A stretch of DNA of 53,663 nt from Bacteroidaceae bacterium (lineage in GTDB: Bacteria > Bacteroidota > Bacteroidia > Bacteroidales > Bacteroidaceae), in contig JAFXVS010000002.1 of assembly GCA_017534815.1 (NCBI GenBank), positions 1 through 53,663 on the forward strand. The letters run 5' to 3'. Of the stretch, positions 1-6,365 are shown piece by piece; the first letter of the stretch is position 1, and each line of letters opens with the position of its first letter. A model generated the notes under the pieces. It did no database searches. It had not been told where the DNA came from and saw only the letters and a list, made by a program, of their open reading frames with translations. Position numbers and translations under genes: made by a program.

Positions 1-232
1 GGTTGTCAATCTTCACCGTGTTGCCGTTCAGCACCATCTCGCGCACGCACTTCACGAAGTCCGTCAGCACACCCAGGATGCTGCCCTCCGAGAACACCGT
101 GTTGTGCTCCGCCATGTGGCGCGCCATGTCCTGAATGGTCATCGCCTGCTTGTAACTCACTCGGGCGTAAAGCTTGCCCGCCTGTTCGGTCTCCGATGTC
201 TCGGTCACCTTGCTCAAATAAAGTTCAATCAT
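1..232 (-). CDS. HU-like (HU-HIG) DNA-binding protein, C-terminus cut off by the window edge
   Basis: The minus strand reads from ATG at 232 to the window edge without a stop, giving 77 codons. The product begins MIELYLSKVTETSETEQ and continues with a helix-rich stretch (YKQAMTIQDMARHMAEH) and FSEGSILGVLTDFVKCVREM. This is the N-terminal pattern of the Bacteroidetes HU-HIG histone-like proteins, usually 120-180 aa. Such proteins are thought to bind and bend DNA; the role of this copy is unknown. A TAACTTTG promoter lies at 393-400 on the same strand, leaving a leader of about 150 nt. A second HU-like gene closes the other end of the window. Family call is by motif memory; fold certainty is moderate. 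Confidence 0.7.
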   Translation of the reverse strand, partial: MIELYLSKVTETSETEQAGKLYARVSYKQAMTIQDMARHMAEHNTVFSEGSILGVLTDFVKCVREMVLNGNTVKIDN

Positions 233-392
233 TGTTTTGTTGTTTTTTATGGTATAAGTTTTATTGTAGGCCAGCTGCATCGGGTGGCCTCGTCCCGCCT
301 TTTTTGTAAAGTTTAGAGTTGAGAGTTTGGGGTTTAGAGCGCTGGCGCCTCGGCTCTTCCTCCTCATCTTCCGACCCTTAACTTTTACGCTA

Positions 393-400
393 CAAAGTTA
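393..400 (-). promoter_or_regulatory. Bacteroidetes -7 promoter element for the HU-like gene
   Basis: The minus strand reads TAACTTTG, which matches TAnnTTTG. It lies about 160 bp upstream of the ATG at 232. Confidence 0.5.
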
Positions 401-477
401 CGAAAAATATTTCATATATACAAATAATAATACAATTATTTTCAATAAAAAAGAATATATTTTTTAGAGTGATGGTT

Positions 478-547
478 GAGGTATTTTCAATAACCAAGCC
501 TTATCAGAAAATAAGCGTGCGTTATTGGAAAATAAGGGTGCCTTATG
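478..547 (+). repeat. Dispersed AT-rich repeat, copy 1
   Basis: This stretch has GAGGTATTTTCAATAACC followed by GCCTTAT and GAAAATAA. A close relative (GAGGTTTCCAATAACC, GCCTTATTGAAAAATAA) is at 10690-10724 between the mutase and panC. Both copies are intergenic. No coding function is seen. Confidence 0.5.
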
Positions 548-585
548 GGGACAGGGGGACAAGGGGACAAGTGTTTTCCCTGCCC
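547..585 (+). repeat. Left arm of GGGACA-type inverted repeat
   Basis: The arm starts GGGGACA and contains GGACAAGGGGACA, then TTTTC and TGCCC. The same order of blocks is found inverted at 3056-3094, on the far side of the IS element. A related block without the distal part is at 8702-8723. Confidence 0.6.
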
Positions 586-609
586 TCACCTCAGCACATC
601 TTCTATTGA

Positions 610-617
610 TAATTATT
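610..617 (+). repeat. Target site duplication, left copy
   Basis: TAATTATT immediately precedes the left inverted repeat and is identical to 2976-2983. Eight base pairs is the usual duplication length for IS1595-family insertions. Confidence 0.93.
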
Positions 618-642
618 GGTAACAATATAGCAGTTGGCACAA
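618..642 (+). repeat. Left terminal inverted repeat of the IS1595 element
   Basis: The end starts GGTAACAATATAGCAGTTGG; its reverse complement at 2951-2975 differs at one base (GGC for GGT). Confidence 0.92.
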
Positions 643-781
643 CCCTATCCCATCTGCATGCCATTGCCTAACCCACAAACATCCACAAATTTCTAAAAAT
701 CAAATTATTATACGTATATTTTCCAGCCAAGACCCATGAATTGTCCGTATCTTTGTACTGTAAATCAAAAAACAGTGCAAA

Positions 782-1768
782 ATGATAGACTTCAGTAACT
801 TCGACGACATCATCTCGCTTACCACCTATTTCAGCAACAATAATGTTTGTAAACAGGCAATCATCGAGTCACGTTGGGGCGTAGGAGAGGAACAGGATGT
901 GGTTTGCCCATACTGCGGCAAACACCACTGCAACCATTCAAAATCAGGACGTTTCCATTGTACGGCATGCAACAAGAATTTTTCCTGTCTTGTGGGCACC
1001 ATCTTCGAGAACACAAAACTTCCGCTCATCAAGTGGTTTGTGGGTATGTATTTGATATCATCCCATAAGAAGGGCATCAGCAGCCACCAATTGAGCCGTG
1101 ACATCCACGTGACACAAGCCACAGCATGGTACATGCTTCAGAAAATCCGCTTGCTCTATGCACAGAGTGATGCTGACGTGTTTGATGGCACTGTGGAATG
1201 TGATGAGGTGTACATCGGTGGAAAGCAGAAATGGAAGCATCAGTCCATGCGTACACCGCATACGCAAGGTCGTTCAACAGCCACCAAGACACCTGTGTTC
1301 GGTATGATGGAGCGTTCGACGATTGAGAACGAGGAAGGTGAGGAGGAACCAATCACCTATGTCCATGCGTTCGTTGTAGGGAACACGAATAAGGATACGT
1401 TGCAGCCCGTCATTCAGCAGTTCGTTGAGGATGGTTCAAGAGTGATAACTGATGAGCTAAATGCATATAATGGCTTGAGCGAATTAGGATATACTCATGC
1501 TGTGGTTTCTCATGGTGCTGAGGAGTATGCCAATGGTGATGTGTTCACCAATTCGATTGAGGGGTTCTGGAGTCATTTCAGAAGGATGATAACTGGTTGT
1601 TATCACGATGTGTCTGATGAACACTTGCAACAGTACATTGACGAGGCTGTGTATCGTTGGAATACAAGAAAAGCGTCCCAGACGGAACGCTTTTCAGACA
1701 TGTTCAACAAGTCTATTGGACTTGTTAAGAGGTGGAGTGAGATTAGGGTTGGTTTAATGGTTGCTTAA
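782..1768 (+). CDS. IS1595-family (ISXO2-like) transposase
   Basis: This 328-aa protein catalyses cut-and-paste movement of the surrounding element. An N-terminal zinc ribbon is visible (CPYCGKHHC at 42-50, then CTAC at 60-63). It is followed by a short helical DNA-binding region and the ISXO2-like catalytic domain. Probable catalytic acids are D141 (ECDEVYIGGK), D224 (VITDELNAY) and N257 or E260 (FTNSIEGFWSHFRR), matching the DD(N/E) pattern of IS1595. Length and domain order are normal and no stop or frameshift is seen, so it is probably active. A TAnnTTTG-like box just upstream (TATCTTTG, about 748-755) is a candidate promoter. Its stop codon overlaps the stop of the convergent ORF by 3 bp. 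Confidence 0.93.
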   Translation: MIDFSNFDDIISLTTYFSNNNVCKQAIIESRWGVGEEQDVVCPYCGKHHCNHSKSGRFHCTACNKNFSCLVGTIFENTKLPLIKWFVGMYLISSHKKGISSHQLSRDIHVTQATAWYMLQKIRLLYAQSDADVFDGTVECDEVYIGGKQKWKHQSMRTPHTQGRSTATKTPVFGMMERSTIENEEGEEEPITYVHAFVVGNTNKDTLQPVIQQFVEDGSRVITDELNAYNGLSELGYTHAVVSHGAEEYANGDVFTNSIEGFWSHFRRMITGCYHDVSDEHLQQYIDEAVYRWNTRKASQTERFSDMFNKSIGLVKRWSEIRVGLMVA

Positions 1769-2145
1769 AGATGTCCTTCCTTTTGCCATCGCTTAAATGC
1801 GTCGTTATAATGTTCAGGCTTGTCATAATATGAATCACCAATAGACCCAGTTGTGTTTCCATCCATTACCGAGGTTATATTATCTATAACATACTCTATC
1901 TCATTGAGATATTCGTGTAATTTCATGGTAAAAACGACCCCCTCTCTATCACTTCTCAAATTTTCCAATATGTGCCATATTTTTCTTATTTCTCGTGATA
2001 TATATGTTTGCTTAAACCCTTCGTCCTTACACAAATTATCATCAACTCCCATCCCTTCGTTTATTCGTTTTTCTATCACATTATTCAGACTCTCTTTTAT
2101 AATCCTATGGAGGTCACCTTCAGTTAATCGTATTGTCTTTTTCAT
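1765..2145 (-). CDS. Hypothetical passenger protein of the IS1595 element
   Basis: This 126-aa ORF lies tail to tail with the transposase inside the insertion sequence. Its start MKKTIRLTEGDLHRIIKES resembles a short N-terminal segment I associate with many otherwise unrelated proteins of Bacteroidales mobile DNA and phage; that recollection is not verified. The rest is charged and helical (ISREIRKIWHILENLRSDREG), and no catalytic motif is recognised. AT-rich codon use (many AAT, ATA, TAT) differs from the host genes. It could be an accessory regulator of the element or cargo. Function unknown. Confidence 0.6.
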   Translation of the reverse strand: MKKTIRLTEGDLHRIIKESLNNVIEKRINEGMGVDDNLCKDEGFKQTYISREIRKIWHILENLRSDREGVVFTMKLHEYLNEIEYVIDNITSVMDGNTTGSIGDSYYDKPEHYNDAFKRWQKEGHL

Positions 2146-2199
2146 AATCTTTATGTGTATTTTAGTATAAATATCTCATTGTAAAAAAATGTTAACAAA

Positions 2200-2231
2200 T
2201 TTGGTGAATGTTATCATAGTCCGTATATTTG
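2200..2231 (+). promoter_or_regulatory. Promoter of the passenger gene pair
   Basis: TTTG at 2200-2203 and TATATTTG at 2224-2231 are separated by 20 bp, a full Bacteroidetes consensus. The start codon of the first passenger ORF is at 2271. Confidence 0.65.
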
Positions 2232-2270
2232 CACCAAAATGATATTTATTAATGAATAAACAGATTTGTC

Positions 2271-2423
2271 ATGCAAAAGGCTATTAAAAATACAGTCATC
2301 ATTGAAAATGGAATGCCGAGAATTATCTTGACAGAGGATGCTGCACGACTTGGGCATGTTCCAGTAGAAGAAGCAAAACGTTTGGCTAAACTGTATGCAA
2401 GGAAACTAATATATGGGAAATGA
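2271..2423 (+). CDS. Small protein, candidate antitoxin of a passenger toxin-antitoxin pair
   Basis: This 50-aa ORF (starts MQKAIKNTVIIENGMPRI, ends RKLIYGK) lies 40 nt behind a consensus promoter and 10 nt before the next ORF. The middle (LTEDAARLGHVPVEEAKRLAKLY) reads like a short helical DNA-binding or dimerisation segment. Size, position and the ParE-like look of its neighbour suggest an antitoxin, but no named antitoxin family is recognised. It could also be a leader or regulator of the larger ORF. Confidence 0.5.
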   Translation: MQKAIKNTVIIENGMPRIILTEDAARLGHVPVEEAKRLAKLYARKLIYGK

Positions 2424-2433
2424 CATGCGTTAA

Positions 2434-2904
2434 ATGACAGTTAATTTAACCGACAACGCTATCCAAGATATTGCAACATTCTATGCGAACGTAAGGAAAA
2501 AATACCCGAACACATGGACTGATGATGATGTTGACAATAGTATTGATAAAACGATTGATGCAATAACAACAGCAGCCTTGCAATATGTGTCAGAACGTCA
2601 ACCTTTACTTACCCAATTAAAACAAGACGGAATCACAGAACCAACTCCAAGTTCTGATAAGAAATGGTACTTTACAGCCCAAATTGAAGACGATGTTATC
2701 ATCGTTGATAATGCAATTTATTATTCAAATATGAGTAATAGGGCATATAGAAGAGGCACTTCAGACCCTGATGCATCATTGGCTGATGATGATAGAACGC
2801 AGCAAAAATATGTTGGTAATGGAAGAAGCTTTGAAAATTCATCCATAATTAGCAGAATAGTTATGGAAACCATAAATGATTATATAAAGAGAATATCGAC
2901 ATAA
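2434..2904 (+). CDS. RelE/ParE-like protein, candidate toxin carried by the IS1595 element
   Basis: This 156-aa ORF starts 10 nt after the small upstream ORF, so the two are probably co-transcribed. It has the general layout of a RelE/ParE toxin: an N-terminal helical hairpin (DNAIQDIATFYANVRKKY), a second helix (NSIDKTIDAITTAAL), RQPLL, then a strand pair (KWYFTAQIEDDVIIVDNAIY). It is longer than a typical 90-110-aa toxin, with a C-terminal extension (RRGTSDPDASLADDDRTQQ...). No catalytic residues could be assigned. It ends 47 bp before the right inverted repeat, so the pair moves with the transposon. Family assignment is inference. Confidence 0.55.
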   Translation: MTVNLTDNAIQDIATFYANVRKKYPNTWTDDDVDNSIDKTIDAITTAALQYVSERQPLLTQLKQDGITEPTPSSDKKWYFTAQIEDDVIIVDNAIYYSNMSNRAYRRGTSDPDASLADDDRTQQKYVGNGRSFENSSIISRIVMETINDYIKRIST

Positions 2905-2950
2905 AAGAATGAGCGGCCATAATCGGTTGCTAATTCTTTTTGATAGGCAT

Positions 2951-2975
2951 TTGTGCCAACTGCTATATTGTTGCC
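2951..2975 (-). repeat. Right terminal inverted repeat of the IS1595 element
   Basis: Reverse complement of the left end with one mismatch in 25 bp. Confidence 0.92.
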
Positions 2976-2983
2976 TAATTATT
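2976..2983 (+). repeat. Target site duplication, right copy
   Basis: TAATTATT, identical to 610-617. Confidence 0.93.
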
Positions 2984-2989
2984 TTACTA

Positions 2990-3027
2990 CATAGTTATAT
3001 ATACTCATAGTTATATATATACTCATA
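2990..3027 (+). repeat. Short AT-rich direct repeat
   Basis: CATAGTTATATATACTCAT is followed by a second copy with two extra bases in the TA run. No function is apparent. Confidence 0.45.
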
Positions 3028-3055
3028 TCTATTATATTATTCTACCAAGGTATGG

Positions 3056-3094
3056 AGGGGCAGAAAAATGCTGTCCCCTTGTCCCTTTGTCCCC
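3056..3094 (-). repeat. Right arm of GGGACA-type inverted repeat
   Basis: Read on the minus strand it gives GGGGACA, GGACAAGGGGACA, TTTTTCTG and CCCCTCC, matching the left arm at 547-585. Without the IS and one target duplication the two arms would be only about 180 bp apart end to end. Confidence 0.6.
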
Positions 3095-3118
3095 GACAAG
3101 TTAATTTTTCATCTTTTA

Positions 3119-3149
3119 TTTGGAGTGTCAGAATAATGTCGTATCTTTG
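3119..3149 (+). promoter_or_regulatory. Promoter of the four-helix-bundle gene
   Basis: TTTG at 3119-3122 and TATCTTTG at 3142-3149 with 19 bp between; ATG follows at 3170. Confidence 0.65.
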
Positions 3150-3169
3150 CAAAAAGAAAACAACCATTT

Positions 3170-3871
3170 ATGAACAACGACGAACTTCCACCCGTGCTGC
3201 AGAACGAAGTGCAGCATCAAGATTTGTTCTTCTATCAGAAGGCAGAAGTGCTCTATGCGCTCACGTTCCATTTTGCCAAACGGTTCCTTCCAGTGAGCGG
3301 AGACCGCACCGTGGATCAGATGGTGCAGGCAGCCCGCTCTGGCAAGCAAAACATTGTGGAGGGACTGGCCGACGGCATGACCTCCTCCGAGATGCAGCTG
3401 AAACTGCTCAATGTGGCACGAGCCTCATTGAAGGAACTCCGTGCCGACTATGACGATTATCTGCTCACCCGACATCTCGCACGCTGGGAATCTTTCCACC
3501 CACGCTACGACGAGATGCTGAAGTTCTGCCGCTCCCACAACAAGGTGGTTGACTACGAGCCCTTCTTCCCGAAATGGAACGCCGAGGAACTTTGCAACGT
3601 CGCTCTGACCCTTCTGCACATGGTGGACAAGATGATGAAGACTTACCTCAGCGGCTTGGAGAAACAGTTTGTGACGCAAGGCGGCATCAAGGAAAGGATG
3701 TACGCAGCCCGGACTGGCTACCGAAAAGGACAAGACGAAGAACTCCAGCGACTACGCGAGGAGAACAAGGGCATGCGCCAGCGCGTCACCATCCTGGAGC
3801 AGCAAATTGAGCAGCTGCTGAACGAGAAACGCCATCTGGAGGTGCTCCTTGAGCAGGAACGAAAGAAATAG
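3170..3871 (+). CDS. Four-helix-bundle protein related to 23S rRNA intervening-sequence proteins, with coiled-coil suffix
   Basis: This 233-aa protein has a central FHAKRFLPVSGDRTVDQMVQ...RSGKQNIVEGLADG segment. That segment fits the four-helix-bundle (IVP/TIGR02436-like) fold, in which RS..QNI.EG is conserved. A second long helical region (SLKELRADYDDYLLTRHL) and a C-terminal coiled coil (about 185-233, LQRLREENKGMRQRVTILEQ) follow. Plain IVP-family proteins are about 115-130 aa, so this is the longer suffix type. The molecular role is unknown; the family forms pentamers and was first seen in rRNA intervening sequences. It stands alone behind a consensus promoter. Twin 13-mers just after the stop may form its terminator. 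Confidence 0.75.
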   Translation: MNNDELPPVLQNEVQHQDLFFYQKAEVLYALTFHFAKRFLPVSGDRTVDQMVQAARSGKQNIVEGLADGMTSSEMQLKLLNVARASLKELRADYDDYLLTRHLARWESFHPRYDEMLKFCRSHNKVVDYEPFFPKWNAEELCNVALTLLHMVDKMMKTYLSGLEKQFVTQGGIKERMYAARTGYRKGQDEELQRLREENKGMRQRVTILEQQIEQLLNEKRHLEVLLEQERKK

Positions 3872-3886
3872 CCCAGCCCATCCCAT

Positions 3887-3916
3887 CTAGTGAAACTAGT
3901 CAACTAGTGAAACTAG
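3887..3916 (+). repeat. Tandem palindromic 13-mer after the four-helix-bundle gene
   Basis: CTAGTGAAACTAG occurs at 3887-3899 and 3904-3916, separated by TCAA. Each copy can fold on itself (CTAGT/ACTAG). It may act as a weak terminator. Confidence 0.5.
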
Positions 3917-4000
3917 CCATCTCCCCTTTCCATTTTCACGTTTCAGGGAACCCATTTCAGGCTCCCTCTCTCATTTTTTTCATTTTTTCTTGGAAAAAAG

Positions 4001-4030
4001 TTTGTGTAAGAAAAAAAATCACTATCTTTG
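4001..4030 (+). promoter_or_regulatory. Promoter of the structured RNA
   Basis: TTTG at 4001-4004 and TATCTTTG at 4023-4030 with an 18-bp spacer. No ORF with a plausible start follows for 230 bp. Confidence 0.6.
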
Positions 4031-4036
4031 CGACGT

Positions 4037-4207
4037 GTTCCGAAAGGGGCATGATATATTTTGCTCATTTGCCTTTGAAATCACCACCTCAAACAAGAGA
4101 GCAAACCTCACATGGAAAGAGCCGACCATATTGGTGCAGGCTTTCCGTATCATGTGTAGGTTTGTGGTGAACCTCAAAGGCGTATGGCAATAGTCTGCGC
4201 CTTTTTT
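4037..4207 (+). ncRNA. ssrS: Rod-shaped structured RNA, 6S RNA-like candidate
   Basis: The predicted transcript is about 170 nt between a consensus promoter and a run of six T (4202-4207). It folds as one long irregular hairpin. 4071-4078 (GCCTTTGA) pairs with 4174-4181, TCACCAC at 4081-4087 with 4164-4170, CAAACCT at 4102-4108 with 4158-4164, CACATG with 4151-4156, and GGAAAG with 4141-4146; ACCA/TGGT closes the tip. A one-sided unpaired stretch of about 14 nt (4088-4101) interrupts the rod. Length, rod shape, internal bubble and stand-alone transcription resemble 6S RNA, which binds RNA polymerase. The gene name is tentative; a palindromic element is the alternative. Confidence 0.5.
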
Positions 4208-4265
4208 ATTTTTGTTCAACCATAAAAGCCGATGGACGATGGCATATAAGCGTTCGCTAAAAATT

Positions 4266-4967
4266 ATGAAGACAAAAATACTATTTGTTTTTCTCATCTT
4301 CTTCTTTTCATTAACATGCATGGGACAGGATAAACGAATATATACAGGAGAAGGAACTTTATATCATGCATATGAATACAATAAAGTTAATGTATATGTT
4401 GCACATATTTGTGAACAAGAGGAGGAATTAAGTAATAAGTACAAATATGCTGACAAGATAACCTTATTATACTCCAATGGGGGGGAATATTCACAAATTA
4501 ATTCGTCATCACAAATTAGTTCATCACATGGGGAATACATTTCGTTCAAAATCTTCGCAGGCGGAGCTCGTGGACTAGGAGCATGTGAACAATTTTTGTT
4601 TATTTCTAAAGAAGGGGGTGAGTATTGTTGTTATGCTTTTGTTATAGAAGGTACAAGTTTGTGTATTGTAGATGTCATGACGGATGAAGTCGTATCCATT
4701 CTTGACGACAAATTTCACAAAGCAGATGATTTTGAAATTCTCGTACAGCATCCATATGTAAGTTCACCTTCGTTTTATATAATGAATGATGGATTTGTAA
4801 ATATTTACAAAGGGTTTGATGAAGCAAGTTCTATTAAAAGTCGGCAAAACAATGCAATGCAGTCTAATAAAACCTATAATCTTAGTGGAATAGAGGTTGA
4901 CCCTTCGAATGAAAAAATATTTATACAAGATGGAAAAGTGAGGATGAACACTAAAAAACTGCCATGA
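4266..4967 (+). CDS. Secreted hypothetical protein
   Basis: This 233-aa product starts at the ATG at 4266 (MKTKILFVFLIFFFSLTCMGQ), a clear signal peptide. Upstream in-frame codons would extend into the RNA candidate and are rejected. The mature part (KRIYTGEGTLYHAYEYNKVNV...) is rich in Tyr, Ser and acidic residues, with GGEYCCYAFVIEGTSLCIVD in the middle. The C-terminal NLSGIEVDPSNEKIFIQDGK resembles the short tail (NLxGxxV...kGi.i.nGKK) seen on Bacteroidetes surface or secreted proteins. No enzymatic family is recognised. AT-rich codon use marks it as accessory. A hairpin terminator follows at 5002-5030. Confidence 0.7.
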   Translation: MKTKILFVFLIFFFSLTCMGQDKRIYTGEGTLYHAYEYNKVNVYVAHICEQEEELSNKYKYADKITLLYSNGGEYSQINSSSQISSSHGEYISFKIFAGGARGLGACEQFLFISKEGGEYCCYAFVIEGTSLCIVDVMTDEVVSILDDKFHKADDFEILVQHPYVSSPSFYIMNDGFVNIYKGFDEASSIKSRQNNAMQSNKTYNLSGIEVDPSNEKIFIQDGKVRMNTKKLP

Positions 4968-5001
4968 TATTATATGTCTTAATAACTTGACATTTTACTG
5001 T

Positions 5002-5031
5002 AAAGCGGAGCTCAACAAGCTTCGCTTTATT
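5002..5031 (+). terminator. Hairpin terminator
   Basis: TAAAGCG and CGCTTTA pair, with an inner AGCT/AGCTT match, followed by TTGTTTCT. Confidence 0.55.
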
Positions 5032-5148
5032 GTTTCTGTGCCCTTTGTGCAACACACATCTTATAATAATAAACTAATCTGAGCACAAGTGCTAAAGTGT
5101 TTGAATCTTTATGGTGTAAGAAATATTTTGTTATTTTTTAACAAATGT

Positions 5149-5180
5149 TTTGTTAATTTCAGAAAAAATTTTTAACTTTG
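5149..5180 (+). promoter_or_regulatory. Promoter of the 5203 gene
   Basis: TTTG at 5149-5152 and TAACTTTG at 5173-5180, 20 bp apart; ATG at 5203. Confidence 0.65.
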
Positions 5181-5202
5181 CGGCAAAATAATTAATAATT
5201 TC

Positions 5203-6141
5203 ATGAAGGTTCTCAATAAGTATAAACACACAGCACGCAATAAGCGACGAAAACGTCTGAGAAGAGAGATGCGCAGTGCATTCTACTCCACAGAGGGCGT
5301 AGGGCTGTGGAGTTGGGTGGCAAATGGATTACTCCGTTCATTCCCATCACCATTATTCATCGCCCGAGGATGCGTCATACTATTTACCGTGCTGGCAATC
5401 GGACTTATCTTTTTATTGAAGAGTCCGTGGTTGTGGGTCGTCGTGGCTGGTTTCTATCTTATTGCCCAAACGATAAAGACAGTATATGAGATATTCATGG
5501 ACATGAAGAGGGAGCGTGACAGAGCAAAGGCTATGTTGAGAAAAGAACGAGCAAGGGCTTGCAAAGCTATGAAGGTAATGAAGTCTAAACTTGTCAAGAT
5601 GGAAAGAAGGAATGAATTCCTTATGTGGCAACTACAGCAAAATATGGTAGCTGCAAATGCCCCCAAGACCTTTATTTTACAATATATCAACAATATAGAT
5701 TTGAACGGTATGATTATCTTAGGAAACGTAGACATGAATGGTGGCAATATTTATAGTGATAATGCCGCCCACAACGAGACACACTACCATTACGGCAACG
5801 AGTACAAGATGGAGGCAAACAACAAAATGGCGGGCGGAGCATTTCCTGCATTGAGTTTATTGGACGAGTTGATGCAGGTGGCCATCACGCAACATCCGAA
5901 TTCACCCAAGCACTTATTGATGCCTGTGCGAGCTGGGAAAGAGGCAGAAGTGTTGCCTATGGTCGATTTAAAATGGATGAATGATCGCTATAGATTGACA
6001 CTAAGCGGTCAAAATTGGAGCGACTGGGTGAATAAGAAAGATGCAAACTATGATGCAAAGGAACTGGCTCCTCTGGTTACACGTTTCCAAGCTCTACAAA
6101 CCCCTGAAAATGGGGATGCCAGGTTGCAATCTCCTTTATAA
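5203..6141 (+). CDS. Membrane-anchored coiled-coil hypothetical protein
   Basis: This 312-aa protein has a basic N-terminus (ARNKRRKRLRREMRSAF). Two adjacent membrane segments follow at about 52-73 and 75-92 (CVILFTVLAIGLIFLL, WLWVVVAGFYLIAQTI), then a charged coiled coil (about 95-145, MKRERDRAKAMLRKERARAC). A short region with repeated D/N-G turns comes next (NIDLNGMIILGNVDMNGGNI), then a soluble C-terminal domain (ALSLLDELMQ...LKWMNDRYRLTLSGQNWSDW). The SPLFIARGCVILF part is faintly PspC-like, but not enough to assign. Promoter and terminator make it a single-gene unit. Function unknown. Confidence 0.7.
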   Translation: MKVLNKYKHTARNKRRKRLRREMRSAFYSTEGVGLWSWVANGLLRSFPSPLFIARGCVILFTVLAIGLIFLLKSPWLWVVVAGFYLIAQTIKTVYEIFMDMKRERDRAKAMLRKERARACKAMKVMKSKLVKMERRNEFLMWQLQQNMVAANAPKTFILQYINNIDLNGMIILGNVDMNGGNIYSDNAAHNETHYHYGNEYKMEANNKMAGGAFPALSLLDELMQVAITQHPNSPKHLLMPVRAGKEAEVLPMVDLKWMNDRYRLTLSGQNWSDWVNKKDANYDAKELAPLVTRFQALQTPENGDARLQSPL

Positions 6142-6175
6142 TTCTTTATAATTCTTTAATTTTCTTTACGGCGTT

Positions 6176-6208
6176 AGCCCTTGCAATATTTCGTTGCAGG
6201 GGCTTTTT
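6176..6208 (+). terminator. Rho-independent terminator after the coiled-coil gene
   Basis: AGCCCTTGCAA pairs with TTGCAGGGGCT across a 7-nt loop and is followed by TTTT. Confidence 0.75.
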
Positions 6209-6216
6209 ATATTCCC

Positions 6217-6365
6217 TACCTTTGCAATCGATAACGGAGTAAACCTCCTGCATCAAAATACGCGTATGATAGGGTAACACACTGAGCACGGTGTCCGAAG
6301 TCGCTGAAAATATGCCTTAGGTGACTAAAGTGCGAGGCAATAATTATTAAATTATACAATATATT
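6217..6365 (+). promoter_or_regulatory. Promoter and 135-nt structured leader of the primase-like gene
   Basis: TACCTTTG at 6217-6224 puts the transcript start near 6231, leaving a 135-nt leader with no ORF. It contains small dyads: ACAC/GTGT at 6277-6294, and a nested GCC-TTAG/CTAA-GGC hairpin at 6314-6338. This could be a control element; no known riboswitch class is recognised. Confidence 0.45.

Larger units (their letters stand above)
618..2975 (+). mobile_element. IS1595-family insertion sequence with passenger genes (2358 bp)
   Basis: Terminal inverted repeats at 618-642 and 2951-2975 match at 24 of 25 positions, and 8-bp direct repeats flank the element exactly. The transposase at 782-1768 fills only the left part. 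The remaining 1.2 kb carries an antisense ORF (1765-2145) and a two-gene + strand unit (2271-2904) with its own promoter. Simple IS1595 elements are roughly 0.7-1.2 kb; the family is known to include larger members that carry passengers. The intact ends and duplication suggest a recent, complete insertion. Confidence 0.93.

Noticed and set aside
2990-3027. Short AT repeat as a CRISPR-like or origin element
   Set aside because: Only two imperfect units without spacers; no Cas, Rep or DnaA-box cluster is present.
3990-4193. Small ORFs across the 6S-like RNA
   Set aside because: Several short frames cover the region on both strands, but none has a start behind the promoter with a ribosome site, and the strong RNA fold explains the sequence better.
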